NCBI RefSeq assembly: GCF_013523055.1
Contig: NZ_JAAMQM010000011.1
Coordinates: 1-64,000, forward strand
Source: Pseudomonas capeferrum
GTDB lineage: Bacteria; Pseudomonadota; Gammaproteobacteria; Pseudomonadales; Pseudomonadaceae
Direction: 5' to 3'
DNA length: 64,000 nucleotides
In this document: piece by piece, positions 20,844 through 29,413 of the stretch
Layout: each line of letters starts with the position of its first letter
Numbering within the stretch: the first letter of the stretch is position 1
Program-made: the position numbers and the translations under genes
The notes under the pieces: generated by a model
Databases searched by the model: none
Told to the model about the DNA's origin: nothing
The model's input: only the letters and a program-made list of their open reading frames with translations

Positions 20844-21728
20844 TCAGGTCGCTCGGTAACCGGGGGCCAGTACCGCTGTTTCCACGCCGTAGAGCAGCAG
20901 GGGATCTTTCAGCCAGAGGCGGTACTCTGGATCACGCAGCCGATGATCTGGCGAACAGTCGACGCTCCATTTGCGCAGCACATAACCCGCCGTGGCCCCG
21001 CGCAACCTCAGGCGCAGCACACCGTCTTGCATGGCGTAATCCATGGTGGTGATGTCCGGATGCGGCTGGTCGGGGTGCGGTACCAGTTCGACCTCCAATA
21101 TCCGGCTCCACTGAACATCCTGCTCCGGTCGCTCGTGCTCGGCGACGGGAGACTCCATCAGCAGCTTCGGCCGCCTGAAGCGCGTGACCACGAAGTCCCG
21201 AAATGCACCGCGCTTGCGGTCATAGCCGCGCACTTGCCAGCGCAAGCCCGTATCGATGAGGGCAAACGGCACGATCTCTCGCTGGGTCTTGCCACTACCT
21301 AGGGAGTAGTACTCCACACGCAGAGGGCAGCGATGGTAAATGGCACGGGTCACGATACCCAGCGTGTCCAGATCCGGCTGGGTAAGACGCACGGACGTTG
21401 CGCAGGAGATTCCCGGCGCACTGCTGGCCGGCTCGCCATCACCAAACCCCTCTGCCAGCCAGGCCAGTACCCGGTCAGCAGAGAAGGTGAAGATCGGTCG
21501 GAACTCCTTGGTCGGCGTGTAGATTTTGCTGCTGCGGTCATAGGCCAGGTTGTTGCCGGCGAGCTCACGGTAGGTGGCTAGGTCACGAGTAGCAGCCGCC
21601 GTTTGAATGCCGAAACGCTGAATCAGGTCCTGCCGGCCTATCTCCCCCACGAATCGCAGGCGCAACTCCAGGTAGGCCAGGCGATCGCGCTGGGCTTGCG
21701 TTAGCTGCGAGAGGGCATCAGTGGTCAT
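20844..21728 (-). CDS. HTH/WYL-domain transcriptional regulator (BrxR/CapW-like) of the hsd operon
   Basis: 294 residues from MTTDALSQLTQAQRDRLAYLELRLRFVGEIGRQDLIQRFGIQTAAATRDLATYRELA. The GTG at 21776 would only add a low-quality leader. Order: N-terminal winged helix (about 10-75), WYL domain (about 130-200; VEYYSLGSGKTQREIVPFALIDTGLRWQVRGYDRKR), C-terminal WCX-like region. This layout is that of the BrxR/CapW regulators placed at the head of phage-defence operons. AT-rich upstream DNA carries repeated CGCAATT motifs, probable autoregulatory sites. Confidence 0.85.
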   Translation of the reverse strand: MTTDALSQLTQAQRDRLAYLELRLRFVGEIGRQDLIQRFGIQTAAATRDLATYRELAGNNLAYDRSSKIYTPTKEFRPIFTFSADRVLAWLAEGFGDGEPASSAPGISCATSVRLTQPDLDTLGIVTRAIYHRCPLRVEYYSLGSGKTQREIVPFALIDTGLRWQVRGYDRKRGAFRDFVVTRFRRPKLLMESPVAEHERPEQDVQWSRILEVELVPHPDQPHPDITTMDYAMQDGVLRLRLRGATAGYVLRKWSVDCSPDHRLRDPEYRLWLKDPLLLYGVETAVLAPGYRAT

Positions 21729-21764
21729 GGTTCGTCTGGTCGTGGTTAAAGCCGAGACAGCATA

Positions 21765-21834
21765 AATTGCGATCACAACACCCGCAATTAAAAATCATAA
21801 AAGTATAAATTACAGATCATTTTGATTCGCAATT
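21765..21834 (-). promoter_or_regulatory. WYL/hsd promoter region with CGCAATT repeats
   Basis: AATTGCG (21765-21771) faces CGCAATT (21783-21789), an inverted pair with an 11-bp spacer, and a third CGCAATT lies at 21828-21834. On the minus strand TTGCGA (21832-21827) and TATACT (21807-21802) form a possible promoter with a long 19-bp spacer, so one repeat would overlap the -35 box. Fits repression by the WYL protein. Confidence 0.45.
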
Positions 21835-21842
21835 ACGTAAAA

Positions 21843-22094
21843 ATCTACGGGCGCCGCGCCGCCCGACCCGCAAACTCGGAACGGGCATGCACATGTGGCT
21901 GTTTACCAATTTGCCCACGAGATAGAGCATGCAGAACGGGTGATTTTGGGCAAAGCTCAAGGACGCTTGATTCAGCTATCCGATAGCCAAGCTGCGAAAA
22001 TGAACGGCGCCTTCTGCGGGAGTGACCTGTAGAACAGAAGCGGTGCTTGGGGTAAGACGAAGGTGCTACACGCTGCAAATACGCATGGGGATGG
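21843..22094. other. Interval without a supported gene
   Basis: A plus-strand frame is open from after the TAA at 21838 to TAG 22030 (...EIEHAERVILGKAQGRLIQLSDSQAAK...), but it has no good start or ribosome site. It may be a relic; no identity is assigned. Confidence 0.35.
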
Positions 22095-22411
22095 ATGCAG
22101 AAAAATGAACGACGACTGCTTTTCCGCCGATCACTCCCATTTGAAGATTATCAAGAGCTACTGGCCTTCCTCGACTCCACTGATCTGAGCACGCGAACGT
22201 AAGGATATCGTTCAAAGCGTCAATCAAAGCTGGAATCGTCAAAAGTACCTGGAACGGCGAGAGGACAGAAAACAGTACAATTTCATTTTGTCCAAAAAAC
22301 AATCGAACTTCTCGACAAGATGGCGACTGAGTACGGAATGAAACGGTCAGAGCTCTAGAGTACCTGGTACAGCAGGAGTCCGAGCTCGGGCTGTATTTCC
22401 GGACCCTGTAA
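22095..22411 (+). pseudogene. Frameshifted small island gene (~105 residues), possibly ribbon-helix-helix type
   Basis: Reading frames join across three single-base shifts (near 22196, 22297 and 22356): MQKNERRLLFRRSLPFEDYQ..LLAFLDSTDLS, then RERKDIVQSVNQSWNRQKYLERREDRKQYNFILSK, then KTIELLDKMATEYGMKRSEL, then EYLVQQESELGLYFRTL and TAA at 22409. The third shift is explained by loss of one T in GAGCTCTTAGAG. The last part (TIELLDKMATEYGMKRSELLEYL) has the pattern of RHH/CopG helices. The intact ancestor was probably a small DNA-binding protein of the island. Confidence 0.7.
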
Positions 22412-22462
22412 AGGATCGACCTTGGGAATCAAGCTCAAGGGCCGTATTCAAATCCAACGCCG

Positions 22463-22484
22463 TGGTATTCCAAATGGTATCCCA
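22463..22484. repeat. Right-end copy of the paired TGGTAT(C/T)CCA repeats
   Basis: TGGTATTCCA (22463-22472) and TGGTATCCCA (22475-22484), the same sequence, orientation and 12-bp period as 10950-10971. Marks the probable right border of the integrase island, 122 bp before the next gene. No full copy of the ssrA 3' end is present here. Confidence 0.5.
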
Positions 22485-22605
22485 CGGTAAAACTCAACCG
22501 AAAATTTGTATTGCTTTTCATTGAGATAAGAATTTATTTCAAATTACCCCGGCGCATGGGTGCAGTACGCTCAAGCACCGCGAAAGCTTCCCGCGCGCCG
22601 CTATG

Positions 22606-23358
22606 TCAAAGATTTCGCGTAACGCTCAGCGCTGCAAATGTCTGCGCCACCGGCATGACCTCGATCGTGTTGATGTTCATATGCTCCGGTTGCTCGGCAA
22701 TCCACACCACGATGTTGGCCAGGTCCTCAGGGCGAATGGCCTCGACATCCTGGTAAAGCGCGTTCACGGCATCCTGATCGCCAGCCAAGCGCACCAGCGA
22801 AAACTCAGTGCCGGAGCATAATCCTGGTTCGATGTTGCTAACCCGCACCCGGGTGCCGGCCAAGTCCGCGCGGAGGTTCAGGCTGAACTGTCGGACGAAT
22901 GCCTTGGTGGCGCCATAGATGTTGCCGCCCGCGTAGGGATAAGTGCCGGCGCAGGAGCCCATATTGATGATCAGGCCGCTGTTGGCTTCGACCATCGCGG
23001 GCAGCAGCTTATGGGTGACCATGCTCAGGCCGGTGACGTTGGTGGCGATCATGCGTTCCCAGTTCCGCGCATCGGCGTCTTGCGCACGGTCGACCCCCAG
23101 CGCCAGGCCAGCGTTGTTGACCAACACATCAATCGGCAGCGATAAGTCACGGATCGACTCGCAGGCGGCGTTCAGTGATTGCTCGTCCGTCACGTCCACG
23201 GTCAGGGGAATAAAATGCTCGCCCAGCTCCTGTTCCAGTTCGGCCAATTTTTCGGAGCGGCGTGCGCCACCGATGACCCGGTAGCCGTTGGCAACCAACG
23301 CGCGGCAGATGGCCTTGCCAAAGCCGGCGGAGGCGCCGGTCACAAATGCAGTTTTCAT
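22606..23358 (-). CDS. Short-chain dehydrogenase of the YdfG / sulfoacetaldehyde reductase (IsfD) type
   Basis: 250-residue NADP-type SDR. Rossmann TGASAGFGKAIC (about 8-18) with GARRSEK downstream (Arg pair typical of NADPH), NNAG at about 87-90, catalytic Ser in MGSCAGTYPYAGG, Tyr/Lys in YGATKAF, and the C-terminal PEHMNINTIEVMPV segment of the YdfG/IsfD group. YdfG reduces malonic semialdehyde; IsfD reduces sulfoacetaldehyde to isethionate. The neighbour upstream is a TauE/IsfE-like exporter and the region carries tpa and xsc, which favours IsfD; this is inference from context. Last gene of a three-gene minus-strand operon. Confidence 0.75.
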   Translation of the reverse strand: MKTAFVTGASAGFGKAICRALVANGYRVIGGARRSEKLAELEQELGEHFIPLTVDVTDEQSLNAACESIRDLSLPIDVLVNNAGLALGVDRAQDADARNWERMIATNVTGLSMVTHKLLPAMVEANSGLIINMGSCAGTYPYAGGNIYGATKAFVRQFSLNLRADLAGTRVRVSNIEPGLCSGTEFSLVRLAGDQDAVNALYQDVEAIRPEDLANIVVWIAEQPEHMNINTIEVMPVAQTFAALSVTRNL

Positions 23359-23380
23359 TACGTTCTCCGAGGTAGGGAAA

Positions 23381-24166
23381 TCAAGCCAGGTATTTCACGC
23401 CGAGGCTGACGAACAGGCACACCATCGACAGCACCAGCACCTTGCGCACCACGTCGTTACCTTTGCGGATTGCCAGGGTGCTGCCCATGTGGTTGCCCAG
23501 GATGTTGCAAGCCACCAGTGGTAGAGCCAGCAGATAGACCACTTTGCCGGCCATGATAAAAGCCACCAGAGCACCGATGTTGGAGGCGAAGTTGAAGTTC
23601 TTGGAGTTGGCCGAGCTGGACACCAGGTCCATTTTTAGCAGGTAGTGGAAGGCGATGATGAACATGCTGCCGGTGCCTGGGCCGAAAAAACCGTCATAGA
23701 ATCCGATGACCAAACAGGTGAGAGGGACAACGGTGAACAGCATGCGATCACTCAGGGTATGTTCCTGGACGGGACGGTCCTTGGGCACGAGGAAAATCAG
23801 AATGCCCAGTGGGATCAAGGCGAGAATGATCTTGCCGACGATTTCCTGCGGGATGGAGACGATCAGATGAGCGCCAAGGTAAGCGCCCAGCAGTGAGAAC
23901 GGCACACCCACTAGTGCGACCTTCCAGACCATCTTGCTATTGGCGAAAAAGTTGCGGATGGCTGCGATGGTCCCTAGGGTGCTGACCAGTTTTTCCTGGC
24001 CCAGGGCGACTTGGGGCGGCAAGCCGACCAGCAGGAATCCGGGCACCAGAAACAGCCCGCCACCGCCGGCGATGCTGTCGACGAAGCCAGCGACAAAGGC
24101 GATCGCGCCCAGCAGCATGATGGCCAGCATCCAGTGCTGTGCCCAGAATGTTCCCAGTAGTTCCAT
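23381..24166 (-). CDS. TSUP-family exporter (TauE/SafE; IsfE-like)
   Basis: 261 residues, 7-8 predicted membrane helices, beginning MELLGTFWAQHWMLAIMLLGAIAFVAGFVDSIAGGGGLFLVPGFLL. The GFVDSIAGGGGL motif and the repeated GFYDGFFGPGTGSM motif in the second half define the TauE/SafE (TSUP) family. Members export sulfite (TauE) or sulfonates such as isethionate (IsfE). It is 22 bp from the SDR gene, the isfD-isfE type of pairing. Substrate not provable from sequence. Confidence 0.8.
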   Translation of the reverse strand: MELLGTFWAQHWMLAIMLLGAIAFVAGFVDSIAGGGGLFLVPGFLLVGLPPQVALGQEKLVSTLGTIAAIRNFFANSKMVWKVALVGVPFSLLGAYLGAHLIVSIPQEIVGKIILALIPLGILIFLVPKDRPVQEHTLSDRMLFTVVPLTCLVIGFYDGFFGPGTGSMFIIAFHYLLKMDLVSSSANSKNFNFASNIGALVAFIMAGKVVYLLALPLVACNILGNHMGSTLAIRKGNDVVRKVLVLSMVCLFVSLGVKYLA

Positions 24167-24196
24167 GGTGTTATCCGTCTAAGGTGAATGAGGCAG

Positions 24197-25222
24197 TCAG
24201 GAAAGGACTTCGTAGAAGTGGTCGGTACGAGTCAGGCGTACGCGGCTCAGGTCGTTGACGGCGAACAGACGGATAAGCCAGCGATCGGCGCCGTCGTTCT
24301 GCGGCTCAAAACCATCACGGGCGTGCAGCACTCGCTGGTTCTTGAAAATCATGAAGTCGCCAGGAAGCAGCAAGTGCGGCTGATCGAACTGGCGCGAATC
24401 CAGCAGCGCTTTTAGCGCATCGAGGGCGCTTTGGGCCTTGAGGTTCATGGCCTGGGTGTTTTCGCAGTCCATACGGCACAACCACTCCCCGCCCAGCCCC
24501 CGCACCAGCACTGGTAATTCCGGGGTACTGCGACGGTTGCTAGCAAAAGAGTCGGGCCGGCGAACCTCGAAGTGCGGCAGGGCCAGTTCGCGCACCGTGG
24601 CGGCCGGCAACGCATTGATCAGCTCATCGATATTGACCAGGGTTGTATTGATTCGTGGATCGCAACGCATGCCGAAGAACGATAGGTATTCCGAGCAGCA
24701 GGAAAAGGCCCCAAGGTTTTCCGATGAAAGCGGCAAGTCTGGGTTGTCGACATGATAGGAAAATCGCAGACGCGATCCATGGGAGCTTTTCTGACTGGCA
24801 CCGGTGCGCGCCGGAACCACGTGGCGGAACAGGCGCCCATCGTTTTCCCCTTCGTACACGACGGGGTTGATGCCCAGCACACTGTGGAATGACAGGCTCA
24901 CAAGACAGGCGATGGGGGTGCTCTTGGGGCTCAGCACGCCAGAATAGGGGGTTGGTGGGATATTGCGGTCCCTGGGGCAATTTCTAATAATCAGGCTGGT
25001 CAGGTGCGGGGTTTCGACGAAAGAACGAATTTGTTGGGTCAGGGCGGCGCCCAGCAGGTCCTGTGCTTGTTCCTTGAGTTGAAAATAGATGTCCTTGTCG
25101 GTTTCGAACTCGAGTGGCGTTTGGTCCAGCGCCATTTGCCAGGCGCTAGAGATGACCCAGGGGAGCCGAATTTCCAAAGAGGTGGCGGTGTAAACAGCTG
25201 ACTTGAGGTGTGCGCTTTCCAT
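24197..25222 (-). CDS. Fe(II)/2-oxoglutarate-dependent dioxygenase (TauD / clavaminate-synthase superfamily)
   Basis: 341 residues from ATG 25222. A jelly-roll dioxygenase core: H-x-D metal motif in SYHVDNPDLPLS (about 157-160), distal His in RVLHARDGF (about 299) and the 2-oxoglutarate Arg in RWLIRLF (about 318). LLLPGDFMIFKNQRVLHAR is typical of amino-acid hydroxylases of the VioC/clavaminate-synthase branch. It could hydroxylate an amino acid, or act like TauD on a sulfonate; the exporter and reductase in the same operon favour a sulfonated substrate only indirectly. First gene of the operon, divergent from the MocR regulator. Confidence 0.72.
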   Translation of the reverse strand: MESAHLKSAVYTATSLEIRLPWVISSAWQMALDQTPLEFETDKDIYFQLKEQAQDLLGAALTQQIRSFVETPHLTSLIIRNCPRDRNIPPTPYSGVLSPKSTPIACLVSLSFHSVLGINPVVYEGENDGRLFRHVVPARTGASQKSSHGSRLRFSYHVDNPDLPLSSENLGAFSCCSEYLSFFGMRCDPRINTTLVNIDELINALPAATVRELALPHFEVRRPDSFASNRRSTPELPVLVRGLGGEWLCRMDCENTQAMNLKAQSALDALKALLDSRQFDQPHLLLPGDFMIFKNQRVLHARDGFEPQNDGADRWLIRLFAVNDLSRVRLTRTDHFYEVLS

Positions 25223-25368
25223 TTCGGAATGACATTCCTTGTTCGAAGCATGCTGGTGTAGGTTCGTGTCGCTCGGCCGAGCCGGAACGCAATTGTTGTT
25301 TCGGCGAGAGACCTATGTGTGGCGAGGCTGCCTGTCGAATCGTATCGGAGAGGCGGAGCATCTTCATC

Positions 25369-25640
25369 ATTGATTCGATTAAATGATTGTAATAGTCAAA
25401 AAAGAATCGACTCAATGAATTTTTTCAAACGAGCTGACTCAGATTTCGTATTATTCTTATAAGCTATTGATTAATAGTATTTTTTTTGAATAAAATTTTT
25501 TCTGCTGTGATTCCTTGCCCTCAGCTCATCATGGAAGATGTAGGATGGGCTGCTGGAAAACACCTCGGATTAGCGTGTTAGCCGCATAAAGCTGAGCATC
25601 TAGGTCGGCAGTGAATATGCACAAATTGAATCGAATCAAT
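25369..25640. promoter_or_regulatory. Candidate MocR operators in the divergent region
   Basis: ATTGATTCGATT (25369-25380), AATCGACTCAAT (25405-25416) and AATCGAATCAAT (25629-25640). The first and third are exact inverted copies; the second is one base different. They lie in the AT-rich 518-bp region between the dioxygenase operon and the GntR/aminotransferase regulator, where such regulators bind repeated sites. No gene is seen in this region. Confidence 0.5.
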
Positions 25641-25740
25641 CTGCTTAAACTGTTTATATTTCCTACGCATTACTGCGATTACTCTGATTAAAGATTTCAT
25701 GCTAGGATCCCGCGCTCTTGTTGTTTCTGGTGTAGTACCT

Positions 25741-27129
25741 ATGTGGGTTCCTCAATACAGCGGCCATAGCCAACCGGTTTACCTGATGATCGCCGACGCG
25801 CTCGAACGGGATATAAATGCCGGTCGTCTGATGGCGGGTGAGCGTTTACCTACACTCAAGGAACTGGCTGAAGCGTTGAAGGTGACGCCGGGTACCATTG
25901 GCCGCTCCTATGATGAGGCGGCCAAGCGGGGCCTGGTGATCGGCGAGGTGGGTCGTGGCACCTTCGTGTTGCCATCGCGAGTCGTCGCGCCTCCCCTGGC
26001 AGCAGCAGGTAATCCTGCGACCAAGACCGAAACCGGGCCTATTGACCTTTCCATCATCACGCCCAACGATGCCGGCATGAGCGATTGGTTGCGGGCATCC
26101 ATCGCCGAGTTGGGGCAGTCCCCGGAGCTGGGGTCGATACTGGATTACGCGACCGACGGCGGGCATGCAGTGCATCGGGAGGCCGGTGCCTTGTGGGTAC
26201 AGCGCAGTCTGCCGGAAGCCAATGGGCAGCAGATCGTACTTACCGCCGGGGCCCAGCATGGTTTGCTGGTTGCCATCAGCAGCCTGTCCAACAGTGATGA
26301 TGTGATCCTGTGCGAGGAATACTGTTACCCAGGGATCATTTCCTTGGCGCACAGCCTGGGGCGGCGCCTTCAAGGGGTGCAGGTCGATGAATTCGGAATG
26401 GTACCGGCGTCCTTGCGGGCAATGTGCGTGGAGCATCGACCGGCCCTGTTGGTCGTGGTGACCACCCATCAGAATCCCACCAATTCGATCATGCCCGAGG
26501 CGCGGCGCCTGGAGATTGTCCAGATCGCCCGCGAGTTCGATCTGTACATCATTGATGACGACATCTACGGCTTCCTGGAGACCCGCTCGGTACATAAGCC
26601 GATTTCGGCTTATGCGCCCGAGCGCTCGGTGTACCTGACCAGCCTGTCGAAGAGCCTGTTGCCGGCATTACGCATCGGTTATTTGTATGCGCCGCCGCAG
26701 ATGCTGTCGCGATTGTCGTCCATGGTGCGCAGCAGCGTCTGGATGCCGTCGCCGCTCATGGCGCAACTGGCCACCAATCTGATTGTCAGCGGCCAAGGCG
26801 CGCGCCTGGTCAAGGTGCAGCAGGAAGAGGCCGCCGAGCGCCAGCGCATGGCCCGGCAGATACTGGGAACCTATACCATTCGTAGCCAAGCCAACAGCTT
26901 CCACCTCTGGCTGGAGTTGCCTAAGCCGTGGACCAGTGACGAGTTCGCCAACCTGGCCCGGGCCAATGGCGTGATCGTGGTTAGCGGCAGTCAGTTCCTG
27001 GCCCAGCGCAGTGGCACTACCCGCGGCGTGCGCATTGCGCTGATGGGGCCAGGCCGTGCCGAACTCGGTTTTGCCCTGACCAAGCTAGCCAGCCTGTTGG
27101 CGGCGCCCGAGCCGCGGATGTTCTACTGA
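25741..27129 (+). CDS. MocR-type regulator (GntR HTH fused to class-I aminotransferase domain)
   Basis: 462 residues from MWVPQYSGHSQPVYLMIADALERDINAG; an alternative ATG at 25699 is less typical. Winged helix about 10-80 (AGERLPTLKELAEALKVTPGTIGRSYDEAAKRGLV), then a fold-type I PLP domain with Asn/Asp contacts (TTHQNPTNSIM; YIIDDDIYGFLE) and the Schiff-base Lys in YLTSLSKSLLPALRIGYL. Such proteins use PLP as a sensor. Divergent orientation points to control of the dioxygenase-exporter-reductase operon. It differs from the TauR-like protein at 34-35.5 kb, so each sulfonate-related block has its own MocR regulator. Confidence 0.88.
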   Translation: MWVPQYSGHSQPVYLMIADALERDINAGRLMAGERLPTLKELAEALKVTPGTIGRSYDEAAKRGLVIGEVGRGTFVLPSRVVAPPLAAAGNPATKTETGPIDLSIITPNDAGMSDWLRASIAELGQSPELGSILDYATDGGHAVHREAGALWVQRSLPEANGQQIVLTAGAQHGLLVAISSLSNSDDVILCEEYCYPGIISLAHSLGRRLQGVQVDEFGMVPASLRAMCVEHRPALLVVVTTHQNPTNSIMPEARRLEIVQIAREFDLYIIDDDIYGFLETRSVHKPISAYAPERSVYLTSLSKSLLPALRIGYLYAPPQMLSRLSSMVRSSVWMPSPLMAQLATNLIVSGQGARLVKVQQEEAAERQRMARQILGTYTIRSQANSFHLWLELPKPWTSDEFANLARANGVIVVSGSQFLAQRSGTTRGVRIALMGPGRAELGFALTKLASLLAAPEPRMFY

Positions 27130-27187
27130 GGCTGCCGTGAGCCGCTGCCGGGGCGGCGCTGGAACCGCGGTTTTGGGCAATCAGCAT

Positions 27188-27961
27188 TCATCCCGAAGCC
27201 GCAACCAAAAGCCCCGGCAATGAATCCCAGATCAAGCTCACGCCAGCTAGCGCCATCAGTACGAAGACCAGCCAACGCACCGTACGCGGCGATAACTTCG
27301 GCGGATAACGACGGACCAGCCAACTGACCAGTAGCACCAACGGCAATGCTTCGGCACTCAACAATAACGTGGACACTTGCATCTGCCCTTGCGCGACGAC
27401 CAGGCCAAGGCGTGCCGCCGCGTTGGCGGAAAACACCGTGATCAGGGTATTGCGGATGATTTCGTAGCCCAAAGGCTGGCGATACAGGTGATAAACAATC
27501 GGTGGCCCACCGCTGGAAAACAAGCCATTGAGCACGCCGCACAGGCCACCGGCCAGCCAGAACGAAGGCTGCCGGGACAGTTGCGGTTTCGGTTTGTTTT
27601 GCACCACCAGCATGAGGCTGGCCGCGACTATCAGTACGCCGAGCAGAAGGCGAAGCCAGGTGAGCTGGCTACCACTCAACGCGTCGAGCCCCCACACGCC
27701 CAGGCTGACGCCAAGCAGACTGCTGATCAACACGGGCATCAGCACCGCGCGGTCCAACTGCGGTTTCGGCCCACCCAGCGTACCCATGGCGTTACCCAGG
27801 GTGAGGATACTGATGACCACCGCTACCTCACTTAGCGGCACCATGTGCAGGGACGCAACCAAGCCCATCAGGATCAGGCCAAAGGCAAAGCCAGTGAGGC
27901 TCTGGGCGACAGTTGCCAAGGCCACGCAACACAGAAAAATCACATGCACTTGCAGGCTCAT
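27188..27961 (-). CDS. Second TSUP-family (TauE/SafE) membrane exporter
   Basis: 257 residues, about eight hydrophobic helices: MSLQVHVIFLCCVALATVAQSLTGFAFGLILMGLV. The GLCGVLNGLFSSGGPPIVYHLY segment is the second-half TSUP motif. It is distantly related to the exporter at 23.4 kb. Sulfite made by Xsc must leave the cell or be oxidised, and TSUP proteins are the usual exit; this assignment is by context. Convergent with the MocR regulator. Confidence 0.75.
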   Translation of the reverse strand: MSLQVHVIFLCCVALATVAQSLTGFAFGLILMGLVASLHMVPLSEVAVVISILTLGNAMGTLGGPKPQLDRAVLMPVLISSLLGVSLGVWGLDALSGSQLTWLRLLLGVLIVAASLMLVVQNKPKPQLSRQPSFWLAGGLCGVLNGLFSSGGPPIVYHLYRQPLGYEIIRNTLITVFSANAAARLGLVVAQGQMQVSTLLLSAEALPLVLLVSWLVRRYPPKLSPRTVRWLVFVLMALAGVSLIWDSLPGLLVAASG

Positions 27962-28064
27962 GCCGCCTCAACTTCGGATGGGCCAGCCTGCCGCCGCACA
28001 GTCACCGTGTGGGCAGCAGCCTGGTGATCAGGCGGGGGGCAATGCAAGTTATCCATGATGCTGA

Positions 28065-29135
28065 TCATCCTAGCCATTTCACCGCAATCAGGATCAAAGC
28101 CGCGAGAAACACAGTTTCACTGACTAGCAGGGTCGCTGGACGCCAGCCTACTTCCAGCAGTGCCTTCAATGACGTTTTCATTCCCAGGGCGGCGATGGCT
28201 GTCACCAGGCACCAGCGCGACACATCGCCGGCTAACTCCTGCACCTGCGCCGAAGCCACGCCACTGCTGTTAATGGCGACAAACAGCACAAAGAAGATGA
28301 TGAACAAGGGCAATGGGAGTGCCGCGCGCGGACCACCATCACCGCGCTTACGCAGCAGCAGCGACAGACTGAAGACGATCGGCACCAGCATTGCCACGCG
28401 TAAAAGCTTGACCACGGTCGCAGTGTCGCCGGTTTCCTCCGACATGCTGTAGCCGGCACCGACCACCTGGGCCACATCGTGAATGGTTGCGCCGAGGAAT
28501 ATGCCGGCCTGATGGGCGTCGAGGCCGATCCATTGGGCGATCGGCGGATAGGCAATCATCGCAATGGTGCTCAGCGCGGTCACGCTGATCACCGTGAAGA
28601 TGATGTTGCGCTCGCTGTCCTTGTCTTGCGGCAGTACCGCGGAAATTGCCAGCGCCGCCGAGGCGCCACAGATGCCCACGCTGCTGCCGCTGAGAATGCC
28701 GAAATCGCGTGACTGGCCGAGAAGACGGGCAAGGATGATGCCGAAACTGATGGTCAGGAAAACAGCACCGATCACCACCGCCATCAGCGTTCCCCCCAAC
28801 GAGAGAATCTGCTCGACGGTGATGCGCATGCCCAGCAGCGCCACGCCGCCACGCAGGATGGTGCTGGAAGTGAAGCGAATACCCGCGACCGCACGCCCCT
28901 CCTGGGAGAGGAAGCCCAGTGCCATGCCCAGCAACAAGGCCATCAACATCACCGGTGCGCCGTAATGCTCGGACAGAAAAGAAGCACTGGCGGCAACGGT
29001 CACCGAGGCGATGATACCGGGCAGTAACAGGCTGATTTTCTGCTGACGGCGTATCAGCCACGACGCCGAGGGCTGAGCCGGCTCAGGCGACTGACCGTGC
29101 ACGGGAAGAACGGTTTTGTGCTGTTTTATTGTCAT
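28065..29135 (-). CDS. YeiH/UPF0324 family putative sulfate exporter
   Basis: 356 residues, about ten membrane helices. The cytosolic N-terminus (MTIKQHKTVLPVHGQ...) is followed by SLLLPGIIASVTVAASASFLSEHY and the family signatures GSSVGICGASAALAISAVLP and GATIHDVAQVVGAGYSM. Family members near taurine genes are proposed to export sulfite or sulfate. A decayed second copy of the same family lies at 52.6-53.2 kb. Confidence 0.82.
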   Translation of the reverse strand: MTIKQHKTVLPVHGQSPEPAQPSASWLIRRQQKISLLLPGIIASVTVAASASFLSEHYGAPVMLMALLLGMALGFLSQEGRAVAGIRFTSSTILRGGVALLGMRITVEQILSLGGTLMAVVIGAVFLTISFGIILARLLGQSRDFGILSGSSVGICGASAALAISAVLPQDKDSERNIIFTVISVTALSTIAMIAYPPIAQWIGLDAHQAGIFLGATIHDVAQVVGAGYSMSEETGDTATVVKLLRVAMLVPIVFSLSLLLRKRGDGGPRAALPLPLFIIFFVLFVAINSSGVASAQVQELAGDVSRWCLVTAIAALGMKTSLKALLEVGWRPATLLVSETVFLAALILIAVKWLG

Positions 29136-29413
29136 GTGCTCAGCTACACCTTGTGGTTATGTGATCACTGATTCAATGCTAGAGAAACGCCGCCCCTCCT
29201 CTTAGGGCCACGTCGAGTCGGTCTTAGGGTCCAGCCGGCATCTGCCTGCGTGGCCCAGAACGCAACCGGCAGCTGGTGCTAATACGCCGCGTCGGTAATC
29301 CCTATTGTCATGTGGGTAGGCCTTCGCAATGCGTCAGGTCGCGGGCTCGGTCGAGCGTCGCGCGGCGTCTGCGAATGATTCGTTGAACGTGCTTGGCCAA
29401 GCGGAGAAATCAC

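Noticed and set aside
22446..22454. TTCAAATCC as a copy of the ssrA 3' end (attR)
   Set aside because: Only nine bases match the T-loop region and the CGGCTCCACCA end is absent; it also lies inside the paired repeats. Too weak to call an attachment site.
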